A stretch of 64,000 nucleotides of DNA, taken from the NCBI RefSeq assembly GCF_013304445.1, contig NZ_JAAITA010000010.1:38664-102663 (forward strand). Direction: 5' to 3'. This document shows positions 53,974-62,910 of this stretch, piece by piece. A model generated the notes under the pieces. That model saw nothing but the letters and a program-made list of their open reading frames with translations, ran no database searches and was not told where the DNA came from. A program made the position numbers and the translations under genes. The stretch is from Blautia hansenii. Lineage in GTDB: Bacteria; Bacillota; Clostridia; Lachnospirales; Lachnospiraceae. Positions within the stretch are counted from its first letter, which is position 1, and each line of letters starts with the position of its first letter.

Positions 53974-56900
53974 CTATTTCTGAAATACTTCCGTAAACGC
54001 TTCCATCTGCGCCTGTTCTGTAGACATTCCCTGCTCTTCCAGTTTCATGCTCAGGGCTGTCATCTTCTTGTAATCATATGGAATGATTTTCTTGAATTTA
54101 GGCAGGTATTCTGTGAAATGCTCCAGTACCTCCTGCGCTTTCTCCGACCCGGTCAGAGTCTGATGTTCTTTGAGCATGCTTTTTAATTCATGTACATCTA
54201 TCTTGCTCTCCAGCTTTTCAATGGAAATCATCTGCTTATTCAGATTTTTGTACAGGGTGTTGTCCTCATCCAGCACATAAGCAATACCGCCGCTCATACC
54301 GGCCGCAAAGTTCTTGCCTGTGGAGCCCAGAATCACGACCCGGCCTCCAGTCATATATTCGCAGCCATGCTCTCCTACGCCTTCCACCACTGCGTAAGCG
54401 CCGGAATTTCGCACGGCAAAACGCTCGCCTGCCACACCGTTTATAAAGACTTTTCCACTTGTGGCGCCGTAAAGTGCAACGTTACCCACAATCATATTGT
54501 CTTTTGCACAGTAATGCCTGTTTTTCGGTGGATAAATCACCAGTTTGCCTCCGGAAAGACCTTTTCCGTAATAGTCGTTGGTATCTCCTTCCAGATTCAG
54601 GGTCAGTCCCTTTGGAATAAAGGCGCCGAAGCTCTGCCCGCCGGAACCTTTGCAGTTCACTGTCAGCGTGTCTTCCGGCAGTCCGTTTTTATGCTGTCTT
54701 GTGATTTCCGCACCGAAAATCGTTCCAAAGGTTCTGTCCGTGTTGCTCACTTCCACGGACACAGAGGCTTTCTCTCCCTTTTTCAGAGCCGTCCCCAGCT
54801 TTTTCAGCAGTACCTTTTCATCCAGAGTCTTCTCAAGCTGGAAGTCATAAGCCTTATCCGGCTGGAAAATCACCTGGTCTTTGTCCTCCAAATAAGGGTT
54901 TTCCAGAATCGCGCTTAAATCAACCTTAGCTGCCATGGGATTCTCCGCTTCTTCCTTCTTCTTTAAGAGGTCGCTTCTTCCCACCATTTCATCCAGGCTG
55001 CGGATACCCAGTTTTGCCATATATTCCCGCAGTTCCTCTGCAAGAAAACGCATAAAGTTTACCACATATTCCGGTTTTCCCTTAAACCTCTTACGAAGCT
55101 CCGGATTCTGGGTAGCCACACCCACCGGACAGGTATCCAGGTTGCAGACTCTCATCATGACACAACCCATGGTTACCAAAGGCGCTGTGGCAAATCCGAA
55201 TTCTTCCGCGCCCAGAAGCGCCGCAATGGCTACGTCCCGTCCGCTCATCAACTTTCCGTCCGTCTCTATCATTACCCGGTTTCGCAGACCGTTTTTCTGC
55301 AATGTCTGGTGTGTTTCTGCCAGTCCCAGTTCCCAGGGAAGTCCTGCATTGTGAATGGAACTTTCCGGTGCTGCTCCCGTACCGCCGTCATAGCCGGAAA
55401 TCAGAATCACCTGCGCACCCGCCTTGGCCACGCCTGCCGCCACGGTTCCCACGCCTGCCTCAGAAACCAGTTTTACGGAAATCCGGGCATATTTGTTGGC
55501 ATTTTTCAAATCATAGATAAGCTGTGCCAAGTCTTCGATAGAATAAATATCGTGATGCGGCGGAGGAGAAATCAGGCTGACTCCCGGTGTGGAGTGTCTG
55601 GTTCTGGCCACCCACGGGTACACCTTTCTGGCTGGCAGGTGTCCGCCTTCTCCCGGCTTCGCGCCCTGAGCCATCTTAATCTGAATCTCCCGGGCGCTGA
55701 CCAGATAGCGGCTGGTCACGCCGAAACGTCCGCTGGCCACCTGCTTAATGGCAGAACACCGGTCCCTGTCACTTCCTGCGGAATCCAGACGTTCCTCGCT
55801 TTCTCCGCCCTCACCGGTGTTGGATTTGCCGTGAAGCATATTCATAGCCAGGGCCAGGGTTTCGTGTGCTTCCTGCGAAATGGAGCCATAGGACATAGCC
55901 CCTGTTTTAAAGCGTTTCACAATGTCATCCACGCTTTCCACTTCCTCCAGAGGAAGGGGATGTTCTGCAAACCTAAAGTCCATAAGACTGCGGAGGTTTC
56001 CGCTTCGCTCTGCGTCTACCATCTTTGTATATTCTTTAAACATGCCGTAATCCCCCAGACGGGTGGCTTTCTGCAGCATGTGAATAGTAGCCGGATTGTA
56101 GCGGTGCTCTTCTCCGTCTTTGCGCATTTTGTGTCTGCCCATGCTGTCCAGAGTCAAATCTGTGCTTCTGCCCAACGGGTCAAAGGCCTGAGAATGAAGC
56201 ATATCCACGTTCCGGGCTATGTCGTCCAGCGTAATGCCGCCTACACGGCTCACCGTACCGGCAAAATATTTGTCAATGACTTCCTTTGAGATACCGATAG
56301 CCTCAAAAATCTTAGAACCCTGATAGGACTGGATAGTAGAAATTCCCATTTTGGACGCAATTTTTACAATGCCGTGAATCACGGCGTAATTATAATCACT
56401 GACTGCTGCATAGTAATCTTTGTCCAGCAGTTTTTCATCTATCAGTTCCTGAATGGTATCCAGGGCCAGATACGGATTCACTGCACAGGCTCCGTATCCC
56501 AGAAGGGCTGCAAAGTGGTGCACTTCTCTTGGCTCTCCGGATTCCAGAATCAACGCCAGAGAGGTCTGCTTTTTCGTATCCACCAGATGCTGGTGTACTG
56601 CGGAAACCGCCAGAAGCGACGGAATGGGCACATGGTTTTCATCCACGCCCCTGTCGGAAAGAATCACAATGTTGGCGCCCTCTCTGTAAACCTTATCCAC
56701 CTCTACAAACAGCCGCTCCATGGCCCTCGCAAGCTTGGTGGATTTATAGTAAGTGGTAGGAACCACTGCCACCTTAAAGCCTTCCTGCTTCATATTTTTG
56801 ATTTTCAGCAAATCGGTGTTTGTGAGAATCGGGTTATTGATTTTCAGTACCTGACAGTTTTCCGGTACCTGCTCCAGCAGATTTCCGTCCTTGCCTACAT

Positions 56901-58506
56901 ACACGGTGGTACTGGTGACAATTTCCTCACGGATAGCGTCAATAGGCGGATTGGTGACCTGTGCAAAAAGCTGTTTAAAGTAATCGAACAAAGGCCGGTT
57001 CTTCTCAGAAAGCACAGCCAGCGGGGTATCCACACCCATGGCAGCAATGCCCTCTGCCCCGTTTAACGCCATACTGCAGATGGAATTGCGGTACTCCTCA
57101 TATGTATAGCCAAAGGCTTTCTGCAGCTGTTTTCTCTGCTTTGGCGTATACTCTTCCACACGGATATTGGGAATCTTTAAATCCTTTAATTCCACCAGAT
57201 TGCTGTCCAACCATTCTCCGTAAGGCTGCGCCTTGGCATAACGTTCCTTTACCTCGTTGTCAGACAGGATTCTGCCCTTCACCGTATCAATCAGAAGCAT
57301 TTTTCCCGGATGCAGACGTTCTTTCTGCACAATGTCCTCTTCCGGAACCTTCAGCACACCTACTTCCGATGCCAGTATCACGTCGCCGTTTTTCATCACA
57401 TAATACCGGGAAGGACGCAGACCGTTTCTGTCCAATACGGCTCCCATCACATCTCCGTCGGAAAATACAATAGAGGCCGGGCCGTCCCAGGGCTCCATCA
57501 TCGTAGCATAATACTGGTAGAAGTCACGTTTTTCCTGTGACAGCGTTTTATTATTGGCCCAGGGCTCCGGAATGGTAATCATCACAGCCAGAGGCAGCTC
57601 CATACCGCTCATAACCAGAAATTCCAGGGTGTTGTCCAGCATGGCGGAGTCAGAACCTCTGCGGTCTACCACAGGGAGAACCTTGTGCAGCTGCCCTTTG
57701 AGATGAGCAGACGCCATATTTTCCTCTCTGGCCTGCATTTTGTCCGCGTTGCCCCGTATAGTATTGATTTCCCCGTTATGTACCATAAAGCGGTTGGGGT
57801 GTGCTCTCTCCCAGCTTGGATTGGTATTGGTGCTGAATCTGGAATGTACCATGGCAATGGCAGATTCATAATCTTTATCCTGCAAATCCGCAAAAAAAGT
57901 TCTAAGCTGCCCTACCAGAAACATACCCTTGTAGACAATGGTCCGGCTGGACATGGAAACCACATAAGTATTGTCATTGCTCTGCTCAAAAACTCTTCTG
58001 GCAATGTACAGCTTCCGGTCAAAATCAAGCCCTTTCTCCACACCTTCCGGCTTTTTGATAAAGGCCTGCACAATATGGGGCATACATTCTTTCGCTTTGT
58101 GTCCCAGTACCTGGGGATATACAGGGACTTCCCGGTATCCCAGCAGTTCCAGGCCTTCCTTTTCGGCAATGATTTCAAACATTTTCTTTGCCTGTCTGCG
58201 CTTTATCTCATCCTGTGGGAAAAACAGCTGTGCAATTCCGTATTCCCGTTCTCCCCCAATGGCAATGTTCAGCTTCTTACAGACCTTTGCAAAAAATTTA
58301 TGGGAAATCTGCAGAAGGATTCCCACACCGTCTCCGGTCTTGCCCTCCGCGTCTTTCCCGGCGCGGTGTTCCAGATTTTCCACAATGCACAGCGCCCGTT
58401 CTACGGTCTGGTGGCTTTTGATACCTTTGCTGTTTACCACAGCGCCGATACCGCAGTTATCGTGTTCAAATGTGGGGCTGTATAAGCCCTGTTGATTTCG
58501 GCTCAT
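53974..58506 (-). CDS. gltB: Glutamate synthase, large (alpha) subunit
   Basis: This 1510-residue enzyme turns glutamine and 2-oxoglutarate into two glutamates. A short propeptide precedes the catalytic cysteine of the class II amidotransferase domain (EHDNCGIGAVV). A central domain, then the FMN-binding synthase domain with its iron-sulphur cysteines (CVMMRVCNLDTCPVGVATQ) follow, and the C-terminal GXGXG beta-helix domain. The ATG at 58506 has AAGGAGG 8 bases upstream, inside the end of pyrG, with 1 base between the genes. Confidence 0.97.
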   Translation of the reverse strand: MSRNQQGLYSPTFEHDNCGIGAVVNSKGIKSHQTVERALCIVENLEHRAGKDAEGKTGDGVGILLQISHKFFAKVCKKLNIAIGGEREYGIAQLFFPQDEIKRRQAKKMFEIIAEKEGLELLGYREVPVYPQVLGHKAKECMPHIVQAFIKKPEGVEKGLDFDRKLYIARRVFEQSNDNTYVVSMSSRTIVYKGMFLVGQLRTFFADLQDKDYESAIAMVHSRFSTNTNPSWERAHPNRFMVHNGEINTIRGNADKMQAREENMASAHLKGQLHKVLPVVDRRGSDSAMLDNTLEFLVMSGMELPLAVMITIPEPWANNKTLSQEKRDFYQYYATMMEPWDGPASIVFSDGDVMGAVLDRNGLRPSRYYVMKNGDVILASEVGVLKVPEEDIVQKERLHPGKMLLIDTVKGRILSDNEVKERYAKAQPYGEWLDSNLVELKDLKIPNIRVEEYTPKQRKQLQKAFGYTYEEYRNSICSMALNGAEGIAAMGVDTPLAVLSEKNRPLFDYFKQLFAQVTNPPIDAIREEIVTSTTVYVGKDGNLLEQVPENCQVLKINNPILTNTDLLKIKNMKQEGFKVAVVPTTYYKSTKLARAMERLFVEVDKVYREGANIVILSDRGVDENHVPIPSLLAVSAVHQHLVDTKKQTSLALILESGEPREVHHFAALLGYGACAVNPYLALDTIQELIDEKLLDKDYYAAVSDYNYAVIHGIVKIASKMGISTIQSYQGSKIFEAIGISKEVIDKYFAGTVSRVGGITLDDIARNVDMLHSQAFDPLGRSTDLTLDSMGRHKMRKDGEEHRYNPATIHMLQKATRLGDYGMFKEYTKMVDAERSGNLRSLMDFRFAEHPLPLEEVESVDDIVKRFKTGAMSYGSISQEAHETLALAMNMLHGKSNTGEGGESEERLDSAGSDRDRCSAIKQVASGRFGVTSRYLVSAREIQIKMAQGAKPGEGGHLPARKVYPWVARTRHSTPGVSLISPPPHHDIYSIEDLAQLIYDLKNANKYARISVKLVSEAGVGTVAAGVAKAGAQVILISGYDGGTGAAPESSIHNAGLPWELGLAETHQTLQKNGLRNRVMIETDGKLMSGRDVAIAALLGAEEFGFATAPLVTMGCVMMRVCNLDTCPVGVATQNPELRKRFKGKPEYVVNFMRFLAEELREYMAKLGIRSLDEMVGRSDLLKKKEEAENPMAAKVDLSAILENPYLEDKDQVIFQPDKAYDFQLEKTLDEKVLLKKLGTALKKGEKASVSVEVSNTDRTFGTIFGAEITRQHKNGLPEDTLTVNCKGSGGQSFGAFIPKGLTLNLEGDTNDYYGKGLSGGKLVIYPPKNRHYCAKDNMIVGNVALYGATSGKVFINGVAGERFAVRNSGAYAVVEGVGEHGCEYMTGGRVVILGSTGKNFAAGMSGGIAYVLDEDNTLYKNLNKQMISIEKLESKIDVHELKSMLKEHQTLTGSEKAQEVLEHFTEYLPKFKKIIPYDYKKMTALSMKLEEQGMSTEQAQMEAFTEVFQK

Positions 58507-58507
58507 A

Positions 58508-60121
58508 TTAATTTCCTCCTTGCTTTCCATATTCGTCTGCTGCCTTTACAAATCCCCGAAACAGCGGGTGAGCACGGTTTGGTCTGGATTTCAGTTCCGG
58601 GTGCCCCTGCGTTCCCACAAAAAAGGGATGTGTTTCAATTTCTATCATTTCTACAATTCTTCCGTCAGGAGACAGGCCGGACAGCACCAGTCCTGCTTCC
58701 TCCAGACGGAGACGGTAATCGTTGTTGACCTCATAGCGGTGTCTGTGCCGCTCGGAAATCTCTTCTTTCCCGTAAAGCTGCCGCGCCTTTGTGCCCTCTT
58801 TCAGCACACAGGGGTAAGCTCCAAGCCGCAGGGTTCCTCCCAGATTTTCCACACCGTTTTGCTCCGGCATCAGATCTATCACCGGATACATGGTGTCCGG
58901 GTTCAGTTCCGCACTGTTGGCATCCCGATACCCCAGCACATCTCTGGCAAATTCCACGATAGCCATCTGCATGCCCAGACAGATACCAAGGAATGGAATT
59001 TTGTTCTCTCTGGCAAACTGCACGGCCTGAATTTTCCCTTCCGTACCTCTGGTGCCAAAACCTCCCGGTATGAGAATTCCATGTACTCCTGAAAGAAGCC
59101 CTTCACAGCCCTGCTTTTCAATATCCTCGGAATCCACCCAGCGCAGCTTCACGCTTACATGGCCGGCAATGCCGCCGTGCTTTAAAGCTTCTACCACACT
59201 TAAATACGCATCATGAAGCTGAATGTATTTTCCTACAATGGCAATCTCCGTTTCTGAGACCGGGTGCTTCAAAGCCTCCACCATGGCTTTCCATTCCTCC
59301 AAATCCGGTTTTTCACAGGGCAGCTTCAGACACTCACAAACGGCCTGGGCCAGATGTTCTTTCTCCATGGCCAAAGGCGCTTCATAGAGATATTCCACAT
59401 CCAGATTCTGCAGTACATGATGGGAGGGTACGTTGCAGAACAGAGCAATCTTGTCCTTTAGTTCCTCAGACAGAGGGTATTCAGAACGGCACACCAGAAT
59501 GTCCGGCTGCAGCCCCATACCCTGAAGCTCCTTTACGCTTGCCTGGGTAGGCTTGGTCTTCAGTTCCCCCGACGCTTTCAGATACGGAATCAGCGTCACA
59601 TGAATGAGTACTGCATTTTCCTTTCCCACATCATGCTGAAACTGACGGATGGCTTCCAAAAACGGCTGGCTTTCTATATCCCCGGCCGTACCTCCTACCT
59701 CGATAATGGCGATACGGTTTTCTTCGGGCAGTTTCCCTCTGTAAAACCGGCTTTTAATCTCATTGGTAATATGAGGAATCACCTGAACGGTTCTTCCGCC
59801 GTAATCTCCGTGCCGTTCCTTCTGGAGAACGGACCAGTAAATCTTCCCTGTCGTTACATTGGAATTTTTATCCAGACTTTCATCAATAAACCGTTCGTAA
59901 TGTCCCAGGTCCAAGTCCGTTTCCGTCCCGTCATCTGTCACAAACACTTCCCCGTGCTGTATGGGGTTCATGGTACCCGGGTCTATATTAATGTAAGGGT
60001 CAAATTTCTGCATAGTGACCTGATACCCTCTCGCTTTCAACAGTCTCCCCAGAGAGGCCGCTGTAATGCCTTTTCCAAGCCCTGAAACAACGCCTCCTGT
60101 TACAAATACATACTTTACCAT
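58508..60121 (-). CDS. pyrG: CTP synthase
   Basis: This 537-residue enzyme aminates UTP to CTP using glutamine. The synthetase domain starts [17 protein letters not shown] and the class I amidotransferase domain has the nucleophile cysteine in [10 protein letters not shown]. The ATG follows CGGAGG. It is the first gene of the long pyrG-gltB-gltD-ure array. The leader carries an attenuator with a probable ANTAR hairpin rather than the GGG start of the CTP-sensing reiterative mechanism known in Bacillus. Confidence 0.98.
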   Translation of the reverse strand: MVKYVFVTGGVVSGLGKGITAASLGRLLKARGYQVTMQKFDPYINIDPGTMNPIQHGEVFVTDDGTETDLDLGHYERFIDESLDKNSNVTTGKIYWSVLQKERHGDYGGRTVQVIPHITNEIKSRFYRGKLPEENRIAIIEVGGTAGDIESQPFLEAIRQFQHDVGKENAVLIHVTLIPYLKASGELKTKPTQASVKELQGMGLQPDILVCRSEYPLSEELKDKIALFCNVPSHHVLQNLDVEYLYEAPLAMEKEHLAQAVCECLKLPCEKPDLEEWKAMVEALKHPVSETEIAIVGKYIQLHDAYLSVVEALKHGGIAGHVSVKLRWVDSEDIEKQGCEGLLSGVHGILIPGGFGTRGTEGKIQAVQFARENKIPFLGICLGMQMAIVEFARDVLGYRDANSAELNPDTMYPVIDLMPEQNGVENLGGTLRLGAYPCVLKEGTKARQLYGKEEISERHRHRYEVNNDYRLRLEEAGLVLSGLSPDGRIVEMIEIETHPFFVGTQGHPELKSRPNRAHPLFRGFVKAADEYGKQGGN

Positions 60122-60160
60122 GGTGTTTTCCTCCGTTCTCCTTTCTTATTTCTTTGCTGA

Positions 60161-60216
60161 AAAAATAAAAAAGCGTCAGAATCCCCGTATTAAAAGAAAT
60201 TCTGACGCCTTTGTCA
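60161..60216 (-). promoter_or_regulatory. pyrG leader: ANTAR-type hairpin and overlapping terminator
   Basis: On the minus strand TGAC and GTCA (60216 down to 60203) close a six-base loop AAAGGC with A at position 1 and G at position 4. This overlaps the 5' arm of a terminator: GCGTCAGAAT pairs with ATTCTGACGC (60208-60199 with 60182-60173), followed by TTTTTTATTTTTT. The terminator is placed between promoter and pyrG. Confidence 0.78.
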
Positions 60217-60239
60217 TACTCATTTTTCACTTGCTGTCT

Positions 60240-60268
60240 ACTATAAACGATTTTTCCCGATTTGTAAA
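60240..60268 (-). promoter_or_regulatory. Promoter of the pyrG-gltBD-ure operon
   Basis: On the minus strand TTTACA (60263-60268) and TATAGT (60240-60245) are 17 bp apart, giving a leader of about 110 bases ahead of pyrG. Confidence 0.75.
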
Positions 60269-60306
60269 TCCCCGAATTTTAAAAAATATAACCAAATTTT
60301 GCCTCC

Positions 60307-60537
60307 TTATGCTTCCTGCGCAAATTTCCCTATGCTCTGTCGAAATTCCGGGTTCTCCCCGTGGCAGTTTACAGTCAGCAAATGTTCCAGTCCCAGGGCA
60401 AAAATTCCCATAATGGATTTTCCGTCCACCACAGCCCTTCCATAAGAAATATCCACGTCAAACTCACATTTTCTGGCAGCCCTTACAAATTCTCTCACTT
60501 CTTCAGCCGTCGTCAGGCGGATTTTTATTTCTTCCAT
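60307..60537 (-). CDS. HPr-like protein without the active-site histidine
   Basis: This 76-residue protein has the HPr fold. The Ser46 region is well kept (GKSIMGIFALGL). The loop that holds His15 in true HPr (GLHARPA) reads TTAEEVREFV here, so it cannot accept phosphate from Enzyme I. It may be a regulatory Crh-like protein or a structural relative. The ATG at 60537 follows AAAAGGAG. It lies upstream of pyrG but is separated from it by the pyrG promoter. Confidence 0.8.
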   Translation of the reverse strand: MEEIKIRLTTAEEVREFVRAARKCEFDVDISYGRAVVDGKSIMGIFALGLEHLLTVNCHGENPEFRQSIGKFAQEA

Positions 60538-60694
60538 AATCCAAATCTCCTTTTCCAGAGCCTTTTTGCAGACGTTCTGTTATTATTTTAACCTATGCAG
60601 AACCTGCCTTTTTGATGTATTTCCCACTCTCTTTTCAGTATGACCCTGCTGCCGTCATCTATACAGGCTCTTTCCATTTTTTTCAAAAAATGTA

Positions 60695-60722
60695 TTGACA
60701 AGCCGATTTTTTTGAGTATACT
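60695..60722 (+). promoter_or_regulatory. Promoter of the type III glutamine synthetase gene
   Basis: TTGACA (60695-60700) and TATACT (60717-60722) are 16 bp apart. The sequence CATAAAG begins shortly after the -10, as it does after the glnA -10. Confidence 0.85.
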
Positions 60723-60731
60723 ACAGAACAT

Positions 60732-60771
60732 AAAGCAAAGGCGCTTTGGATAACTTCCAAGGCGTCTTTTT
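60732..60771 (+). promoter_or_regulatory. Type III glnA leader: ANTAR-type hairpin and terminator
   Basis: AAAGC and GCTTT (60732-60747) close a six-base loop AAAGGC, again with A at position 1 and G at position 4. This overlaps the 5' arm of a 13-bp terminator stem (60738-60750 with 60756-60768, two G-T wobbles) followed by a T run to 60771. The terminator lies 33 bases ahead of the start codon. Confidence 0.82.
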
Positions 60772-60803
60772 CTGTTTTATGCAAAATGAAAGGAGACACC
60801 ACT

Positions 60804-62903
60804 ATGAAGAAAGATATTCCCTCTTTATACGGAAGCCTGGTATTTAATGACAAGGTTATGAGGAACAAACTTCCCAAGGATGTTTACAAGGCGCTGAGAA
60901 AAACCATTGAAAACGGAACCCATCTGGAGCTGGACGTGGCAAATGCCGTAGCGGTTGCCATGAAGGAATGGGCTGTGGAACAGGGCGCTACCCATTACAC
61001 GCACTGGTTTCAACCCATGACCGGATTCACAGCCGAAAAACATGACAGCTTTATCACCCCTTCCGGAGACGGGGAAGTCATTATGGACTTTTCCGGCAAG
61101 GAACTGGTAAAAGGAGAACCGGATGCCTCCAGCTTTCCTTCCGGCGGACTTCGCGCCACCTTTGAGGCCAGAGGCTATACCGCATGGGACCCTACCTCTC
61201 CTGCATTTATTAAGGATGGAACTCTATACATCCCCACAGCTTTCTGTTCCTACGGCGGAGAAGCCCTGGATAAGAAAACACCTCTTCTGCGCTCTATGGA
61301 AGCACTCAGCCGGGAAGCGGTGAAGATTCTTCACACACTGGGAAACACCGATGTCACCAGTGTTTCCACCACCATCGGACCGGAACAGGAATACTTTCTG
61401 GTAGATAAGGATTTGTACCGCCAAAGACGTGATCTGCAGTTCTGCGGCAGAACCCTGATAGGCGCACCGGCTCCCCGGGGACAGGAACTGGAAGACCATT
61501 ACTTCGGTTCCTTAAAGCCCAGAGTTGCCGCTTATATGCATGATTTAGACGAAGAACTGTGGAAGCTGGGCATTCCGGCCAAAACCAAGCACAACGAAGT
61601 TGCTCCGGCCCAGCACGAACTGGCGCCCATCTTCTCCACAGCCAACGTAGCTGTGGACTACAATCAGCTTACCATGGAAGTCATGAAAAATACAGCGGAC
61701 AGACACAATATGGTATGTCTGCTCCACGAAAAGCCCTTTGAAGGCATTAACGGCAGCGGCAAGCACAACAACTGGTCCCTGACTACCAACCAGGGAGACA
61801 ATCTTTTAGAGCCGGGCAAAACTCCTGCGCAGAACATCCAGTTCCTTGTGTTCCTCATGGCCGTAATCAAAGCCGTAGACGAGTATGCAGATATGATGCG
61901 TGTATCTGCCGCCAGCGCCGGAAACGACCACCGCCTGGGCGGCAACGAAGCGCCGCCTGCCATTGTATCCATCTTTCTTGGAGATGAACTGACCGCTGTC
62001 TTAAAATCCATTGAAGAAGATACTTATTTCGGTAAACAGCAGAGAGTGGCTCTGGAAACAGGCGCTCATGTACTGCCTCACTTTTTCAAGGATACCACAG
62101 ACCGGAACCGTACCTCACCTTTTGCATTTACAGGCAACAAATTTGAGTTCCGCATGCTGGGTTCCTCTGCCTCTGTATCCACGCCGAATATTGTACTGAA
62201 CACTGCTGTGGCAGAAGCCCTGGCTCAGTTTTATGAAGAATTAAAAGGCACGGCTCCGGAAGATATGGAGCATGCCGTACATGAACTGATTAAACGCGCC
62301 ATCAAAAAGCACAAAAAAGTTATTTTCAACGGAAACGGCTATACCGAAGAATGGGTGGAAGAAGCGAAAAAACGGGGACTTTACAATCTGGTTTCCACAC
62401 CGGACTGCCTCCCTGCCTTTATTGAAGAAAAAAATATCCGGCTCTTTACAGAACACAAAATCTTTACCCGGGAAGAAATTTTCTCCAGATATGAAATTCT
62501 GTTGGAAAACTATGTGAAAACAGTAGAAATCGAAGCGAAAACTTTAAAAGAAATGCTGACCAAAGATTTCCTGCCTGCCCTTTCCGACTATGCAGCCCAG
62601 GAGGCAGACAAGGCTATGGCTGTGAAAAACTTTATACCGGAAGCTTCCACTGCAGAAGCCGCCGCACTGGTTGGCAAACTGACTTCTGCTTATGAAAGCA
62701 TTTCCTCCGGTGTGAAAGCTCTGGATAAGGAAATTCAGACTGTCTCCGGTTTTGCTTCCATGCAGAAGGCCGCGGACTACTGCCGCAGCACGCTCCTGGT
62801 GTCCATGGACAAACTCCGTCAGACCGCAGACGCCGTGGAAGCCAAAATCCCGGATGAAAACCTGCCTTATCCTACTTATGACGCACTTTTATTCTCTATC
62901 TAA
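60804..62903 (+). CDS. glnN: Glutamine synthetase, type III
   Basis: This 699-residue enzyme is the large GSIII form of Bacteroides, cyanobacteria and clostridia. Landmarks are FNDKVMRNKLPKDVY, THYTHWFQPMTGFTAEKHD, GPEQEYFLVDKDLY, KHNEVAPAQHELAPIF and GSGKHNNWSL. It is unrelated in length to the type I enzyme at 45428-46759, so the cell holds two systems. The ATG at 60804 is chosen because AAAGGAG is 8 bases upstream. It lies divergent from the HPr-like gene and convergent with cysK, 7 bases from the cysK stop. Confidence 0.96.
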   Translation: MKKDIPSLYGSLVFNDKVMRNKLPKDVYKALRKTIENGTHLELDVANAVAVAMKEWAVEQGATHYTHWFQPMTGFTAEKHDSFITPSGDGEVIMDFSGKELVKGEPDASSFPSGGLRATFEARGYTAWDPTSPAFIKDGTLYIPTAFCSYGGEALDKKTPLLRSMEALSREAVKILHTLGNTDVTSVSTTIGPEQEYFLVDKDLYRQRRDLQFCGRTLIGAPAPRGQELEDHYFGSLKPRVAAYMHDLDEELWKLGIPAKTKHNEVAPAQHELAPIFSTANVAVDYNQLTMEVMKNTADRHNMVCLLHEKPFEGINGSGKHNNWSLTTNQGDNLLEPGKTPAQNIQFLVFLMAVIKAVDEYADMMRVSAASAGNDHRLGGNEAPPAIVSIFLGDELTAVLKSIEEDTYFGKQQRVALETGAHVLPHFFKDTTDRNRTSPFAFTGNKFEFRMLGSSASVSTPNIVLNTAVAEALAQFYEELKGTAPEDMEHAVHELIKRAIKKHKKVIFNGNGYTEEWVEEAKKRGLYNLVSTPDCLPAFIEEKNIRLFTEHKIFTREEIFSRYEILLENYVKTVEIEAKTLKEMLTKDFLPALSDYAAQEADKAMAVKNFIPEASTAEAAALVGKLTSAYESISSGVKALDKEIQTVSGFASMQKAADYCRSTLLVSMDKLRQTADAVEAKIPDENLPYPTYDALLFSI

Positions 62904-62910
62904 ATAAGAT

